Below, one piece after another: positions 55,440 through 64,000 of a stretch of 64,000 nt of DNA. The notes under the pieces are model-generated. The model was not told the DNA's origin and made no database searches. It saw only the letters and a program-made list of their open reading frames with translations. The DNA is from Saccharomonospora marina XMU15 (GTDB taxonomy: Bacteria; Actinomycetota; Actinomycetes; Mycobacteriales; Pseudonocardiaceae). Within the stretch, counting starts at the first letter, position 1. Every line of letters begins with the position of its first letter. Both the position numbers and the translations under genes were made by a program. The DNA is taken from NCBI RefSeq assembly GCF_000244955.1, contig NZ_CM001439.1, positions 4,645,234-4,709,233 on the forward strand, given 5' to 3'.

Positions 55440-57222
55440 TGGGAGCCCAGTCCGGCCCGGTCTCGCCCAGCTTCGGGTCGAGCTTGGCGAACAGTGGCGT
55501 CGGCTTGGCAAGCGGCCGCCCGACCTCGATCGGGACCGACTCCCAGCGAGCCTGCTCGGCCGCGTAGTCGCCGGTCAGGATGGGGTTGGTCCGGCCGGGG
55601 ATGTCGAGGTCCTCGACCTCCTCCAGCCGCGGCTGCGCCGCCCACACCCCGCTGCCACCGAGCGCCTCGTGCACCTGCTGCGCCGAGTGCGGCAGGAAAG
55701 GGGTCAGCAGCGTGTTGGCGTCGGAAACCACCTGCAGCGCGGTGTGCAGCACGGTGTCTCGCCGCTGTGGGTCGTCCTTGAGCTTCCACGGCTGCTGGTC
55801 GGAGAGGTACTTGTTGGCGGCGGAGACCACCCGCATCGCCTCACTCGCGGCCTGCTTGAACCGAGACCTGCGCAGGTTTTCGCCCACGGTGTCGAACGCG
55901 GCCCTGGCCTGCGCCTTCAGCTCCTCGTCCTGCCGCGTCAGGGCACGCGGGACCGGCACGCCGCCGTTGTTCTTGTGCGCCATGGAGATCGACCGGTTGA
56001 CCAGGTTGCCCCACTCGTTGGCCAACTCGAAGTTCACCCGGCGCACGAACTCGTCCCAGGTGAAGTCGGTGTCCTGGGTCTCGGGTCCGGCCACGCTGAT
56101 GAAGTAGCGCAGCGTGTCAGGACCGAACTCGCGCAGGAAGTCGTTCACGTAGATGACCGTGCCGCGCGAGGTGGAGAACTTCGACCCGCTCATGGTGAGG
56201 AACTCGCTGGAGACGATCTCGTCCGGCAGCCGCAGCGAGCCGTACGGCCCCGGCTCGCCACCGTGGTCGCCCTCCCCGTTGTGGCCGAGCAGCAACGCGG
56301 GCCAGATCTGGGCGTGGAAGGTGATGTTGTCCTTGCCCATGAAGTAGTACCCGCGGGCGTCCGGGTTGTTCCACCACTGCTGCCACGCCGTCGGGTCACC
56401 GCTGCGGCGGGCCCACTCCACGCTCGCCGAGAAGTAGCCGATCACGGCGTCGAACCACACGTAGAACCGCTTGAGCGGCTGGTCGCGCCAGCCGTCCAGC
56501 GGGATCTTCACCCCCCAGTCGAGGTCACGGGTGATCGGTCGCGGTCGCATGTCGTCCACCAGATTCCTGGTGAAGTTGAGGACGTTGGGCCGCCAGTCCG
56601 TCTTGGTGGAAAGCCACTTGCCGAGCGTCTCGGTGAAAGCGGGCAGATCGAGAAAGAGGTGCTCGGTCTCGACGAACTTCGGCTTCTCACCGTTGATCCG
56701 CGACCGCGGATTGATCAGTTCGGCGGCGTCGAGCTGGTTGCCGCAGTTGTCGCACTGGTCACCCCGGGCGCCGTCGTACCCGCAGATCGGGCAGGTGCCC
56801 TCGATGTAGCGGTCGGGCAGGGTGCGGCCGGTGGACGGGCTGACCGCGCCCGTGGTGGTCTTGGGCACGACGTAGCCGTTGCGGTACATCGCGAGGAAGA
56901 TCTGCTGGGTGACCTCGGCATGGTTGCCGGTACTGGTCCTGGTGAACAGGTCGTAGGTGAGACCGAGCCCGCGCAGATCCTCGCCGATCTGCCGGGTGTA
57001 CTTGTCGGCCGTCTGCTGCGGGGAAAGGCCCTCCTTGTCGGCCTGAACCAGGATCGGCGTGCCGTGTTCGTCGGTGCCGGAGACCATGAGCACCCGGTTG
57101 CCGGCCATTCGCTGGTAGCGCGAGAAGACGTCGGAGGGGACGCCGAAGCCGGACACGTGGCCGATGTGGCGGGGACCGTTGGCATAGGGCCAGGCCACCG
57201 CGGTCAACACAGGGGTGCTCAT
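55426..57222 (-). CDS. metG: Methionyl-tRNA synthetase
   Basis: The 598-residue class I synthetase has the HIGH-type motif [15 protein letters not shown], a zinc knuckle with [18 protein letters not shown], and the KMSKS-equivalent [11 protein letters not shown]. Lack of a C-terminal tRNA-binding domain is normal for this type. It charges initiator and elongator tRNA-Met. It overlaps tatD and is divergent from the PadR gene. Confidence 0.96.
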   Translation of the reverse strand: MSTPVLTAVAWPYANGPRHIGHVSGFGVPSDVFSRYQRMAGNRVLMVSGTDEHGTPILVQADKEGLSPQQTADKYTRQIGEDLRGLGLTYDLFTRTSTGNHAEVTQQIFLAMYRNGYVVPKTTTGAVSPSTGRTLPDRYIEGTCPICGYDGARGDQCDNCGNQLDAAELINPRSRINGEKPKFVETEHLFLDLPAFTETLGKWLSTKTDWRPNVLNFTRNLVDDMRPRPITRDLDWGVKIPLDGWRDQPLKRFYVWFDAVIGYFSASVEWARRSGDPTAWQQWWNNPDARGYYFMGKDNITFHAQIWPALLLGHNGEGDHGGEPGPYGSLRLPDEIVSSEFLTMSGSKFSTSRGTVIYVNDFLREFGPDTLRYFISVAGPETQDTDFTWDEFVRRVNFELANEWGNLVNRSISMAHKNNGGVPVPRALTRQDEELKAQARAAFDTVGENLRRSRFKQAASEAMRVVSAANKYLSDQQPWKLKDDPQRRDTVLHTALQVVSDANTLLTPFLPHSAQQVHEALGGSGVWAAQPRLEEVEDLDIPGRTNPILTGDYAAEQARWESVPIEVGRPLAKPTPLFAKLDPKLGETGPDWAPIEHT

Positions 57223-57283
57223 ACCCGTTTAGCCTACGGATGGTGTCGGCTGCTCAACGCGCCAGGGAGCGGAAGGAGTTCCG

Positions 57284-57883
57284 GTGTCTGCCACTCGCTT
57301 GCTCGTGTTGGGTGTCGTCCACATCTGCGGGGTCGCACACGGCTATCAGGTGCGGCGGGAACTGGAATCCTGGAACGCCGACAAGTGGGCGAACGTGCAG
57401 CCGGGATCGATCTACCACGCGCTGAAGCGAATGGCCGCCGAAGGGCTGCTCGAACAGGTCGAGTCCGAGGGCGCGCGCGGCCCTGACCGGATCGGGTACC
57501 GGATCACCGAGGACGGCAAGCGGTACTTCGACGAGCTGCTGCAGGCGATGCTCGGCGAGGTGCGCGACGACTACTCCGGTGTGGGCCTCGCCGCGGCTGT
57601 CGCGTTCTTCCCGATGCTGAGCCGCGACCGGGCGATCAGCCTGCTGAAGTTCCGCGTCACCCAGCTGAAGGGCCAGCAGGCGAACCTTGAGGTGATGTTG
57701 CGGCACGGCACCGAGTGGGGCCAGCCCGAGCACGTCGGCGAGCTCTACCGCATGTGGCTGGCGCAAACCAACGCCTCCCTGACCTGGGCCGCGGAGCTCA
57801 TCGACCGGCTGCGGGCGGGCGAATACGTGATGGCTGACGACAGTGAGTCGTCGTTCGGCACGGCAACGACCACCACCTTGTAA
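57284..57883 (+). CDS. PadR-family regulator of the adjacent ABC exporter
   Basis: The 199-residue protein has an N-terminal PadR winged helix (HGYQVRRELESWNADKWANV, PGSIYHALKRMAAEGLLEQV). A C-terminal helical region of Vir family type serves dimerisation. PadR regulators repress neighbouring drug-efflux genes and respond to the drug. GGAAGGAG precedes the GTG start. AT-rich palindromes directly downstream, before the ABC ATPase, are likely operators. Confidence 0.92.
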   Translation: MSATRLLVLGVVHICGVAHGYQVRRELESWNADKWANVQPGSIYHALKRMAAEGLLEQVESEGARGPDRIGYRITEDGKRYFDELLQAMLGEVRDDYSGVGLAAAVAFFPMLSRDRAISLLKFRVTQLKGQQANLEVMLRHGTEWGQPEHVGELYRMWLAQTNASLTWAAELIDRLRAGEYVMADDSESSFGTATTTTL

Positions 57884-57950
57884 TCAAATTTGACTAGCTA
57901 CCGATGCTTGAGGCAGAGTGCCTCATTGTCCAGCTAGTCAAGTTTGACTA
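57884..57950. promoter_or_regulatory. Paired AT-rich operator sites of the PadR/ABC cassette
   Basis: TCAAATTTGACTA (57884-57896, beginning with a perfect 10-bp palindrome) and TAGTCAAGTTTGACTA (57935-57950) share the TAGTCAAA core in opposite orientations. Between them lies TGAGGCAGAGTGCCTCA (57909-57925), a perfect 7-bp inverted repeat. The low GC of this stretch contrasts with its surroundings and marks a control region for the ABC ATPase gene. Confidence 0.7.
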
Positions 57951-57963
57951 CCAAGGGGGATTC

Positions 57964-58932
57964 ATGATCAAGGCACGCGGCCTCGCGCGGCGGTTCACCG
58001 CCCGCGGCCGCACCGTCGAGGCCGTGCGTGGCGTCGACATCGACGTCGACGCGGGCGAACTCGTCGGCTTCCTCGGCCCGAACGGGGCGGGCAAGACGAC
58101 GACCCTGCGCATGCTCACCACGCTGCTTCGCCCCACCGAGGGCGAAGCGACGGTGGCCGGCCGTGACCTGCTCTCCGACCCGGTCGGCGTGCGCGCCCGC
58201 ATCGGGTACGTCGCGCAGGGCGGAGGCACCTCACCGGAGTCGAGAGTCTGCGAGGAGCTGGAACTGCAGGGCAGGCTCTACGGACTGACGAAGACGCAGG
58301 CACGCGAACGCGGCAGCGCGCTGGCCGAGCAACTCGACCTGGCCGGTCTCGACCAGCGGCTCACCAAGACACTGTCGGGAGGGCAGCGACGCAGGCTGGA
58401 CATCGCGCTGGGCCTGATCCATCAACCGCGGCTGGTGTTCTTCGACGAACCCACCACCGGGCTCGACCCGCAGAGCAGGGCGAACCTGTGGGACCACATC
58501 CGCAGACTGCGTGCCGAGCACGGCGTGACGCTGTTCCTCACGACTCATTACCTCGATGAGGCGGACTCGCTGTGCGACCGCGTCCTGGTGATCGACAACG
58601 GCCTGCTCGTCGCGGAGGGCACACCCGACGCGCTGAAGGCCAAGGTCTCCGGCGACGGTGTGGAGATCGGCGTCGAGGAAGCTCACGCGGCGGCCGCAGC
58701 CGAGATCGCGGCCAAACTCGACGGAGCGCACGAGGTGTCCACGGCGCAGGACCTGGTTCGCTTCCGGGTACCGCAGGGGGACACCGTGGCACCGGAGCTG
58801 CTGCGCGCACTCGACGCCGCGGGCATCGCGATGCGTTCGATGCGGGTACACCGGCCCACTCTGGACGACGTCTTCCTCACCCTCACCGGCCGCAGCCTGC
58901 GGGACGCCGAGGAGGTCGCGCATGTGGCGTGA
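57964..58932 (+). CDS. DrrA-type daunorubicin-resistance-like ABC ATPase
   Basis: The 322-residue ATPase has Walker A GPNGAGKTTTLRML, signature LSGGQRRRLDIALGL, Walker B LVFFDEPTTGLD and the switch His in FLTTHYLDEAD. The C-terminal DUF4162-like domain is typical of DrrA. An AAGGGGG site precedes the ATG. It overlaps the permease gene by 11 bases. The pair should export a hydrophobic compound or antibiotic under PadR control. Confidence 0.94.
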   Translation: MIKARGLARRFTARGRTVEAVRGVDIDVDAGELVGFLGPNGAGKTTTLRMLTTLLRPTEGEATVAGRDLLSDPVGVRARIGYVAQGGGTSPESRVCEELELQGRLYGLTKTQARERGSALAEQLDLAGLDQRLTKTLSGGQRRRLDIALGLIHQPRLVFFDEPTTGLDPQSRANLWDHIRRLRAEHGVTLFLTTHYLDEADSLCDRVLVIDNGLLVAEGTPDALKAKVSGDGVEIGVEEAHAAAAAEIAAKLDGAHEVSTAQDLVRFRVPQGDTVAPELLRALDAAGIAMRSMRVHRPTLDDVFLTLTGRSLRDAEEVAHVA

Positions 58933-59689
58933 CGTGTGGCTGATCTTTCGCAGGGACCTGGTGCTCTCCCTGCGCAACCCGGCCTGGATCTTCATCCAGA
59001 TCATGCAACCCGTGCTGTACCTGGTGCTGTTCGGTCCGCTGCTGGAGAAGGTCGTGGCCAGCACGCCCGGGTTCCCGCCCGGCGACGTGTGGACGATCTT
59101 CACGCCCGCGCTGATCGTGATGATCGCGCTGTTCGGCACCTCGTTCGTCGGATTCGGACTGCTCGCCGATTACCGCAGCGGCGTCGTGGAACGGCTACGC
59201 GTGACCCCGACGAGCAGGACGGCGCTACTGCTGGGCAAGGTGCTCAACAACGCGCTGCAAGCGCTGGTGCAGGCGATACTGCTGATCACGCTGGCTGTGG
59301 TGGCCTTCGGGCTGCGCGCGCCCGTGGGCGGGATCGCGCTGAGCCTGTTGATCGCCGGGCTGCTCGCCGTCACGATGGCCTCCGCGTCGTACGCGCTGGC
59401 CCTCACTCTCAGGAGCGAGGAGGCCTTCCCCGCGCTGCTCAACGCGGTACTGCTGCCGGTACTGCTGCTGTCGGGGATTCTGCTGCCGATCACCACAGGG
59501 CTCGCACCGGAATGGCTCTACACAATCTCGCGGATCAACCCGTTCAGTCACGTCGTCGAGGCCGAACGGGCCGGTTTCCGCGGCGACTTCACAGTGGACG
59601 CGCTGCTGACCGGAAGCCTCGTGCTGGTGGCGTTGACGGCACTGGCGCTGCTGTGGGGAGTGCGTACCTTCCGCAGGGAGAACGCCTGA
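58922..59689 (+). CDS. DrrB-type ABC-2 permease
   Basis: The 255-residue protein has six membrane helices and the ABC-2 pattern (RNPAWIFIQIMQPVLYLVLF, GVVERLRVTPTSRTALLLGK, SGILLPI). It forms the membrane part of the exporter with the preceding ATPase. The ATG at 58922 lies within the ATPase 3' end, indicating translational coupling. Confidence 0.94.
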   Translation: MWRDVWLIFRRDLVLSLRNPAWIFIQIMQPVLYLVLFGPLLEKVVASTPGFPPGDVWTIFTPALIVMIALFGTSFVGFGLLADYRSGVVERLRVTPTSRTALLLGKVLNNALQALVQAILLITLAVVAFGLRAPVGGIALSLLIAGLLAVTMASASYALALTLRSEEAFPALLNAVLLPVLLLSGILLPITTGLAPEWLYTISRINPFSHVVEAERAGFRGDFTVDALLTGSLVLVALTALALLWGVRTFRRENA

Positions 59690-59714
59690 CCCGACAATCC
59701 CCACGACGGGTGAG

Positions 59715-59756
59715 GTGGCGCCGGCTCGTCGGCCCGCGCCACCCGCCCGGGCGGGT
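59715..59756. terminator. Two overlapping inverted repeats after the exporter operon
   Basis: GTGGCGC (59715-59721) pairs with GCGCCAC (59736-59742). Overlapping its end, ACCCGCCCGGGCGGGT (59741-59756) is a perfect 16-bp palindrome. They lie just after the permease stop and just before the GH25-like gene, so they could terminate the exporter transcript or act in the next promoter. Confidence 0.5.
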
Positions 59757-59768
59757 TAGCCTCGCGCC

Positions 59769-60371
59769 ATGAACGAGTACGGCGAGCAGCGCGGGATCAA
59801 CCTCTCGCCGCGGCAGGCGGTGGCCGACTGGACCGCCGTCAGAGCGAATGCCGTCTCGTTCGCCTCGATCACCGTCACCGAGGGAATGAACTGGACGGAC
59901 GAGCGGGCGGCGCGGCAACTCGTCGACGCCTACCGTGCGGGCGTACACGCGGGCATCCGGCACTACGCCCGCCCCGGAGCGCCGCAGGAGCAGGCCAAAC
60001 ACCTCGCGCAGACAGGCACGCGGCTCGGCGCGCTCGTTCCCGGCTCGCTGGCGCCCGCACTGGATGTCGGCGCGGAAGGTATCGACGATCGCTTCGTCAA
60101 GGCGTGGATCAAGTCACTGCGACAGTGCGCCGGTATCCGGCGAGTACTGGTCTACGCGCCGTACGAGCACTGGCAGCGGCGGTTGCATCCCGACAAGTGG
60201 GCCGACGACGAGGTGGTGTTGTGGCTGGTTCGCCACAACGGCATTCCTGGAAGGCCGGGCTGGTTCCACTCCAGACTGGGCCTGCACCAACACGGCAACG
60301 GCGGCGGCTACGGCAACGACGCGCTCGTCTACCCGTTCACCCTCGCCGACATCGTGCTGCGGGGCCGGTGA
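59769..60371 (+). CDS. Degenerate GH25 (lysozyme-like) domain protein
   Basis: The 200-residue protein follows the GH25 barrel pattern: RGINLSPRQAVADWTAVRAN, SFASITVTEGMNW, AGVHAGIRHYARPG, LAPALDVGAEGID. Catalytic positions are altered. The usual GIDVS Asp is Asn (GINLS), and the DxE pair reads DVG, keeping Asp but losing Glu. There is no signal peptide. It may bind a glycan or peptide without hydrolysis, or have another function; hydrolase activity is doubtful. It is convergent with the DUF4185 gene, four bases away. Confidence 0.75.
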   Translation: MNEYGEQRGINLSPRQAVADWTAVRANAVSFASITVTEGMNWTDERAARQLVDAYRAGVHAGIRHYARPGAPQEQAKHLAQTGTRLGALVPGSLAPALDVGAEGIDDRFVKAWIKSLRQCAGIRRVLVYAPYEHWQRRLHPDKWADDEVVLWLVRHNGIPGRPGWFHSRLGLHQHGNGGGYGNDALVYPFTLADIVLRGR

Positions 60372-60374
60372 CCG

Positions 60375-61361
60375 TCAGTTCCGCCGCAACGTGCTTCGCA
60401 TGAGGAAGACGTTGTAGGGGCCCCACTGGGACACCAGGTAGTAGAGGTCGGGACCGTCCAGCGACCAGGGATGCAGGTAACCCCCGTAGACGGCCGGATA
60501 CTCGCGCCCCGACACCACCACCTCGCCCTCGGTCCAGGGCCCGGTCAGCTCCGGCGCGCTACGCAGCACAATGCCCTTCCTGTGCTCGTCCAGGTGCATG
60601 AGCAACCAGCGACCGAGCCAGCCGTGGTAGGCAACGGACAGCTCACCGACCGGGCCGCCGAACACGGCCGCGGCGCCACCCTGCCACCGTGTCCAGCCGC
60701 TGCCGTTCCAGTACTCGTAGCGGCGCCTCGACAGCAGATCCGGCACGGCCGCCCTGGCGAGGTAGGCGTCCCCCGCTCGACCGTTCGTGGTCCCGAACAG
60801 GTAGACGTACTCTCCGCCGCGGGTCAGCGCACCGAGTTGGAACCGGTCACCGCCCAACCGGTTGCCCCAGCGCGCGGCACGCGGTTTGGCCCAACTGCGG
60901 CCACCGTCGGTGGACACCGCGATACCCGCGTGGTTGGTGCGCCACCTGCCCGGCCTGCCCCACTCGCGCACGGACATGTAGTGCACGTACTGGTCGCCGT
61001 CGACACACAACCCGCTGTTGGGAATCACGGTGACCTCGCGACCGTGCCCGGACGGGATCACCTGGCAGGCACCACCGCCCTCGCGCTCGACGACGCCGTC
61101 CAGTCGTAACCCCCGGTTCAGGTCGCGGCTGGAGGAGAACGCCAGCGTGTTGCACCGCCAGTCCGCGTGCGCGGGACCAGCGCCGTGTCCGCCCCAACCG
61201 CTGCCGTAGGTGTCGCCGAACAGTACGAAGACCCGCCCGTCGCCCCCGTCCCACATGATCCCGAGGTCGGTGGCGTTGATGGCGAACCGCTCGTCGGTGC
61301 GGTTGGCGGAATCGGCGCCGGTCACCGGGCCGATTCGTGTCGTGTCCGTCACGCGAACCAT
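60375..61361 (-). CDS. DUF4185 domain protein (beta-propeller-like)
   Basis: The 328-residue protein has the DUF4185 pattern: DLGIMWDGGDGRVFVLFGDT, WRCNTLAFSSSRDL, VSTDGGRSWAKPRAARW, YVYLFGTTNGRAG and VAYHGWLGRWLLMHLDE. These repeats indicate a sialidase-like propeller with carbohydrate- or surface-related function. No cleavable signal peptide is evident from the ATG at 61361; the longer frame upstream is not convincing. It is divergent from pabB. Confidence 0.82.
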   Translation of the reverse strand: MVRVTDTTRIGPVTGADSANRTDERFAINATDLGIMWDGGDGRVFVLFGDTYGSGWGGHGAGPAHADWRCNTLAFSSSRDLNRGLRLDGVVEREGGGACQVIPSGHGREVTVIPNSGLCVDGDQYVHYMSVREWGRPGRWRTNHAGIAVSTDGGRSWAKPRAARWGNRLGGDRFQLGALTRGGEYVYLFGTTNGRAGDAYLARAAVPDLLSRRRYEYWNGSGWTRWQGGAAAVFGGPVGELSVAYHGWLGRWLLMHLDEHRKGIVLRSAPELTGPWTEGEVVVSGREYPAVYGGYLHPWSLDGPDLYYLVSQWGPYNVFLMRSTLRRN

Positions 61362-61396
61362 CGGTTGCGACGGTAGCTGCGGCGAGAATGGCGCGC

Positions 61397-62677
61397 ATGC
61401 GGCTGACACGCACCGCGCTGCGGGCAACGGCGACACCGGAGGCGGCACTGCGTTCGCTGCATCGCAGGGCGCGCGGGCTCGGCCTGCCCGGCCCTGCCGC
61501 ACTCGCGGGCGAGTGGTTCGGCTCGAAGGCGGTGCTGGCACCCAGCGTGGAGGTGCGGCCGAGCACGAGCGAGGCGGAGGCGTTCGCCACCCCGGCGCGG
61601 CAACCGGCGGTGCGAGACGGGGTGCCGGGAGCGGTCGGCGGTGGCTGGTTCGGCTACCTGTCCTACGACCTCACCGATCCCTCCTGCCGCCGGGGCGCAC
61701 TGCCCACCGCGGCCTGGGGCTGGGCCGACCACGTGTTGCGGCTCGACACGGACGGCCGCTGGTGGTTCGAGGCGCTCGTCCCCGACGCCGCGCCCGAGCC
61801 GTCGGAGCTGGCCCGTGAACTCGACGCCGCCCTCGCCGAGCCACCGCCGCTGCTGACCTGGTCGGCCACGACGCTGCTGCGCCCGCCGCCGCACCACGCG
61901 GCCGTCAAGTCGTGCGTCTACGCCATCGAGCAGGGCGAGCTGTTCCAGGCCAACGTCTGCACCCGGTTCGACGGACCGTTCGACGGCAGGCCGAGCGGGC
62001 TGTTCGCCGAGGGCATCCGGCTGCTGCGACCGGCGCGTGCCGCCTATCTCGCGGGCGAATGGGGTGCGTTGGTGTCGATGTCTCCCGAGTTGTTCCTTTC
62101 CCGCTCCGGCAGGCGAGTGCGTTCCACCCCGATCAAGGGAACGCGGCCGCGCAGGTCGGCGGCCGACGCCGAGCAGGCGCGGCTGCTGCGGCAGTCCGCG
62201 AAGGACATCGCCGAAAACGTGATGATCACCGACCTGGTCCGCAACGATCTCGGTCGCGTCTGCGAGGTCGGCAGCGTGCGAGTGCCCGAGTTGCTCGCCG
62301 TTCGCGAGGCCCCCGGTGTCTGGCACCTGGACTCCACGGTGGAGGGCCTGCTCGCCGCAGGCCACGACGACGAGGACCTGCTGCGCGCGACGTTTCCGCC
62401 CGGGTCGGTCACCGGCGCACCCAAGATCCGCGCGCTGGAACTGATCGCCGAGCTGGAGCACCGCCCTCGCGGCGTCTACACCGGAGCGATCGGACTGTGC
62501 TCGCCAGTCGCCGGGCTGGAGCTGAACGTCGCCATCCGTACCTTCGAGATCAGCGGTGACACCATCGCGTTCGGGGTGGGCGGCGGGATCACGGCCGACT
62601 CCGACCCCGACGCCGAGTGGCGGGAATGCCTGCACAAGAGCGCCCCGCTGGAACGGCTGCTCGCCAACCCTGCCTAG
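61397..62677 (+). CDS. pabB: Aminodeoxychorismate synthase component I
   Basis: The ~426-residue chorismate-binding enzyme has YAIEQGELFQANVCTRF, STPIKGTRPRRSAADAEQ, ENVMITDLVRNDLGRVCEV, FPPGSVTGAPKIRALELI and YTGAIGLCSP motifs. Length and the PIKGT lysine region match PabB of folate synthesis rather than TrpE. The glutaminase partner is not adjacent. The start is ATG 61397 or 61388. Its TAG stop interlocks with the rsmI stop in the bases CTAG. Confidence 0.9.
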   Translation: MRLTRTALRATATPEAALRSLHRRARGLGLPGPAALAGEWFGSKAVLAPSVEVRPSTSEAEAFATPARQPAVRDGVPGAVGGGWFGYLSYDLTDPSCRRGALPTAAWGWADHVLRLDTDGRWWFEALVPDAAPEPSELARELDAALAEPPPLLTWSATTLLRPPPHHAAVKSCVYAIEQGELFQANVCTRFDGPFDGRPSGLFAEGIRLLRPARAAYLAGEWGALVSMSPELFLSRSGRRVRSTPIKGTRPRRSAADAEQARLLRQSAKDIAENVMITDLVRNDLGRVCEVGSVRVPELLAVREAPGVWHLDSTVEGLLAAGHDDEDLLRATFPPGSVTGAPKIRALELIAELEHRPRGVYTGAIGLCSPVAGLELNVAIRTFEISGDTIAFGVGGGITADSDPDAEWRECLHKSAPLERLLANPA

Positions 62678-63513
62678 TCCTGGCCACGGACGGCGCGATC
62701 GCGCAGCGCGGCGTCGTACAACTCCTTCCTCGAGACCCCGGATGCCGCTGCCACCTCGGCCGAGGCGGTCTTCAGCCGCTCGCCCGCCTCCACCCTGGCC
62801 ACTACCTCGGCTACCAAATCGGCGGTGCTCGCACTGGGCGGCCGCGCGCCCGCCAGCACGACGGTGATCTCGCCACGGACTCCCTCCGCCGCCCAGTCGG
62901 CCAGTTCCGCCAGGGTGCCGCGACGGATCTCCTCGTAGGTCTTGGTGAGCTCCCGGCATACCGCCGCCCGCCGCGTGCCACCCAGCGCCTGCGCCGCCTC
63001 TGCGAGGGTCGCGGCCAGCCTGCGCGGCGACTCGAAGAACACGACGGTGCGCGACTGCCCGGCCAGCTCCCGCAGCCACCTCGCCCGCTCACCGCTCTTG
63101 CGGGGCGCGAATCCCTCGAAGCAGAACCGGTCGGTGGGCAGCCCGGAGACCGCCAGCGCGGTGGTGACGGCCGAGGGGCCGGGCAGGGCGGTCACCGGCA
63201 GTCGCTCGGCGACACACGCCGCGACCAGTCGGTAGCCGGGGTCGGAAACGCTCGGCATACCGGCATCGCTCACCAGCAGCACGGTTTCGCCTGCTCGCAG
63301 GGCGTCCAGCAGCTTCGGCAACCGCGCAGCCTCGACGTCGTCGTAGAAGCTGACCACCCGACCGGAAGGGGTAACTCCCAGCGTCGCGGCCAGCGCCCGC
63401 AGCCTCCTGGTGTCCTCCGCCGCCACCACATCTGCCTCGCCGATCGCCTCGGCGAGGCGGGGAGAAGCGTCACGAGGGTCGCCGAGCGGCGTAGCTGCCA
63501 GTACGAGCGTCAC
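62674..63513 (-). CDS. rsmI: 16S rRNA (cytidine-1402 2'-O) methyltransferase
   Basis: The 279-residue SAM-dependent methyltransferase has ATPLGDPRDASPRLAEAIGE, VAAEDTRRL, VLLVSDAGMPSVSDPGYRLV and ALPGPSAVTTALAVSGLPTD, all typical of RsmI. It methylates C1402 in the ribosomal P site. It is divergent from the mannosyltransferase gene, the usual actinobacterial arrangement, and convergent with pabB. Confidence 0.96.
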   Translation of the reverse strand: MTLVLAATPLGDPRDASPRLAEAIGEADVVAAEDTRRLRALAATLGVTPSGRVVSFYDDVEAARLPKLLDALRAGETVLLVSDAGMPSVSDPGYRLVAACVAERLPVTALPGPSAVTTALAVSGLPTDRFCFEGFAPRKSGERARWLRELAGQSRTVVFFESPRRLAATLAEAAQALGGTRRAAVCRELTKTYEEIRRGTLAELADWAAEGVRGEITVVLAGARPPSASTADLVAEVVARVEAGERLKTASAEVAAASGVSRKELYDAALRDRAVRGQD

Positions 63514-63544
63514 GGGCCGAGGCTAGCCCGTAGGATCGGGCTCC

Positions 63545-64000
63545 GTGACCGCACTCCTCGCCCGCTCGTCAGGGGGCGGTGTGGGCCCCGAGCCAGGACA
63601 GGCACCGCAACCACCGAGCGACGCCGAAGCCACCCTGCTGGGCAGGCCGATGCCCGGCGACCGGCTGCGCGCACTCGCCGTCACGGTGGTGCTGACGGCG
63701 ATCGGCGCGCTCGTGCGGTTGCAGAACCTGGGTGTGCCGACCGACCAGGGCACGCCGGTCTTCGACGAGAAGCATTACGTGCCGCAGGCATGGCAGATGC
63801 TGCGCAACGGCGGCTACGAGGACAACTACGGCTACGAACTCGTCGTACACCCGCCGCTGGCCAAGCAGCTCATCGCCGTCGGTGAGTGGCTGTTCGGCTA
63901 CGACGGTTGGGGATGGCGGTTCAGCGCGGCGATCGCGGGCGCGCTCATCGTGCTGCTGACGATCCGCATCGCACGCAGACTGACTCGCTCGACACTGCTG
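63545..64000 (+). CDS. pmt: Protein O-mannosyltransferase (5' part)
   Basis: The open frame runs from GTG 63545 to the window edge (152 codons seen). After a cytoplasmic N-terminus comes a first membrane helix (LAVTVVLTAIGALVRL) and the family loop PVFDEKHYVPQAW with the catalytic Asp-Glu pair, then VVHPPLAKQLIAVGEWLFGY. This is a GT39 Pmt that uses polyprenyl-phosphate-mannose to glycosylate secreted Ser/Thr-rich proteins. The gene continues beyond the window. Confidence 0.92.
   Translation, partial: MTALLARSSGGGVGPEPGQAPQPPSDAEATLLGRPMPGDRLRALAVTVVLTAIGALVRLQNLGVPTDQGTPVFDEKHYVPQAWQMLRNGGYEDNYGYELVVHPPLAKQLIAVGEWLFGYDGWGWRFSAAIAGALIVLLTIRIARRLTRSTLL

Overview
The window comes from a high-GC actinobacterium. 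GTG starts are frequent, neighbouring genes are coupled by ATGA or GTGA overlaps, and the gene orders are actinobacterial: eno-ftsB-DUF501-ppx, mazG-surA-like-mfd, glmU-prs-rplY-pth, and metG-tatD-rpfB-ksgA with ispE nearby. Family resemblance and context suggest Pseudonocardiales (Amycolatopsis/Saccharomonospora/Prauserella-like). The genus is an inference. No insertion sequence, prophage or CRISPR array is visible; this is chromosomal backbone with a few accessory inserts.

Layout. 1-5.4 kb: an SDR/DUF2867 protein, a stand-alone LigD-type polymerase, a membrane acyltransferase, a TMEM175-like channel and a SRPBCC protein. 5.6-8.2 kb: a tightly coupled six-gene Asp23/Gls24-AmaP envelope operon, including a 56-residue membrane protein. 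8.4-14.3 kb: a cellobiose-type (Ceb-like) uptake system made of promoter, perfect LacI-type operator, binding lipoprotein, two permeases, GH1 beta-glucosidase and LacI regulator. 14.3-16.9 kb: two ArsO-like flavoproteins behind an ATCGAT-repeat promoter, with no other ars gene in view. 17.1-22 kb: an unusual short tRNA with anticodon UAA, type II NADH dehydrogenase, a higBA module, uracil-DNA glycosylase, an S10 peptidase, and a composite repeat/hairpin element at a convergent junction.

22-36.5 kb: ppx, a Ser/Thr-rich transglycosylase, DUF501, ftsB, enolase, a VOC protein, a second transglycosylase, mazG, a SurA-like lipoprotein, mfd and a PQQ-type dehydrogenase lipoprotein. 36.5-44.8 kb: a desaturase/TetR pair with a palindromic operator, tRNA-Gln, a diguanylate cyclase, glmU, prs, rplY, pth and a tandem DivIVA-motif protein. 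44.8-57.2 kb: acyl-AMP ligase, ABC-F protein, ispE, an orphan histidine kinase, a degenerate MetN-like protein behind a SAM-riboswitch-like leader, ksgA, rpfB with a structured leader, tatD and metG. 57.2-64 kb: a PadR-regulated ABC exporter, a degenerate GH25-like protein, a DUF4185 protein, pabB, rsmI and the 5' part of a protein O-mannosyltransferase.

The most interesting items are (i) the SAM-riboswitch-like leader upstream of a MetN/NIL protein whose ATPase residues are nearly all replaced and which has no permease or binding protein nearby; (ii) a class I tRNA body carrying a UAA anticodon; (iii) the 21-bp-phased inverted repeat array built around a 14-bp hairpin; and (iv) the structured rpfB leader.
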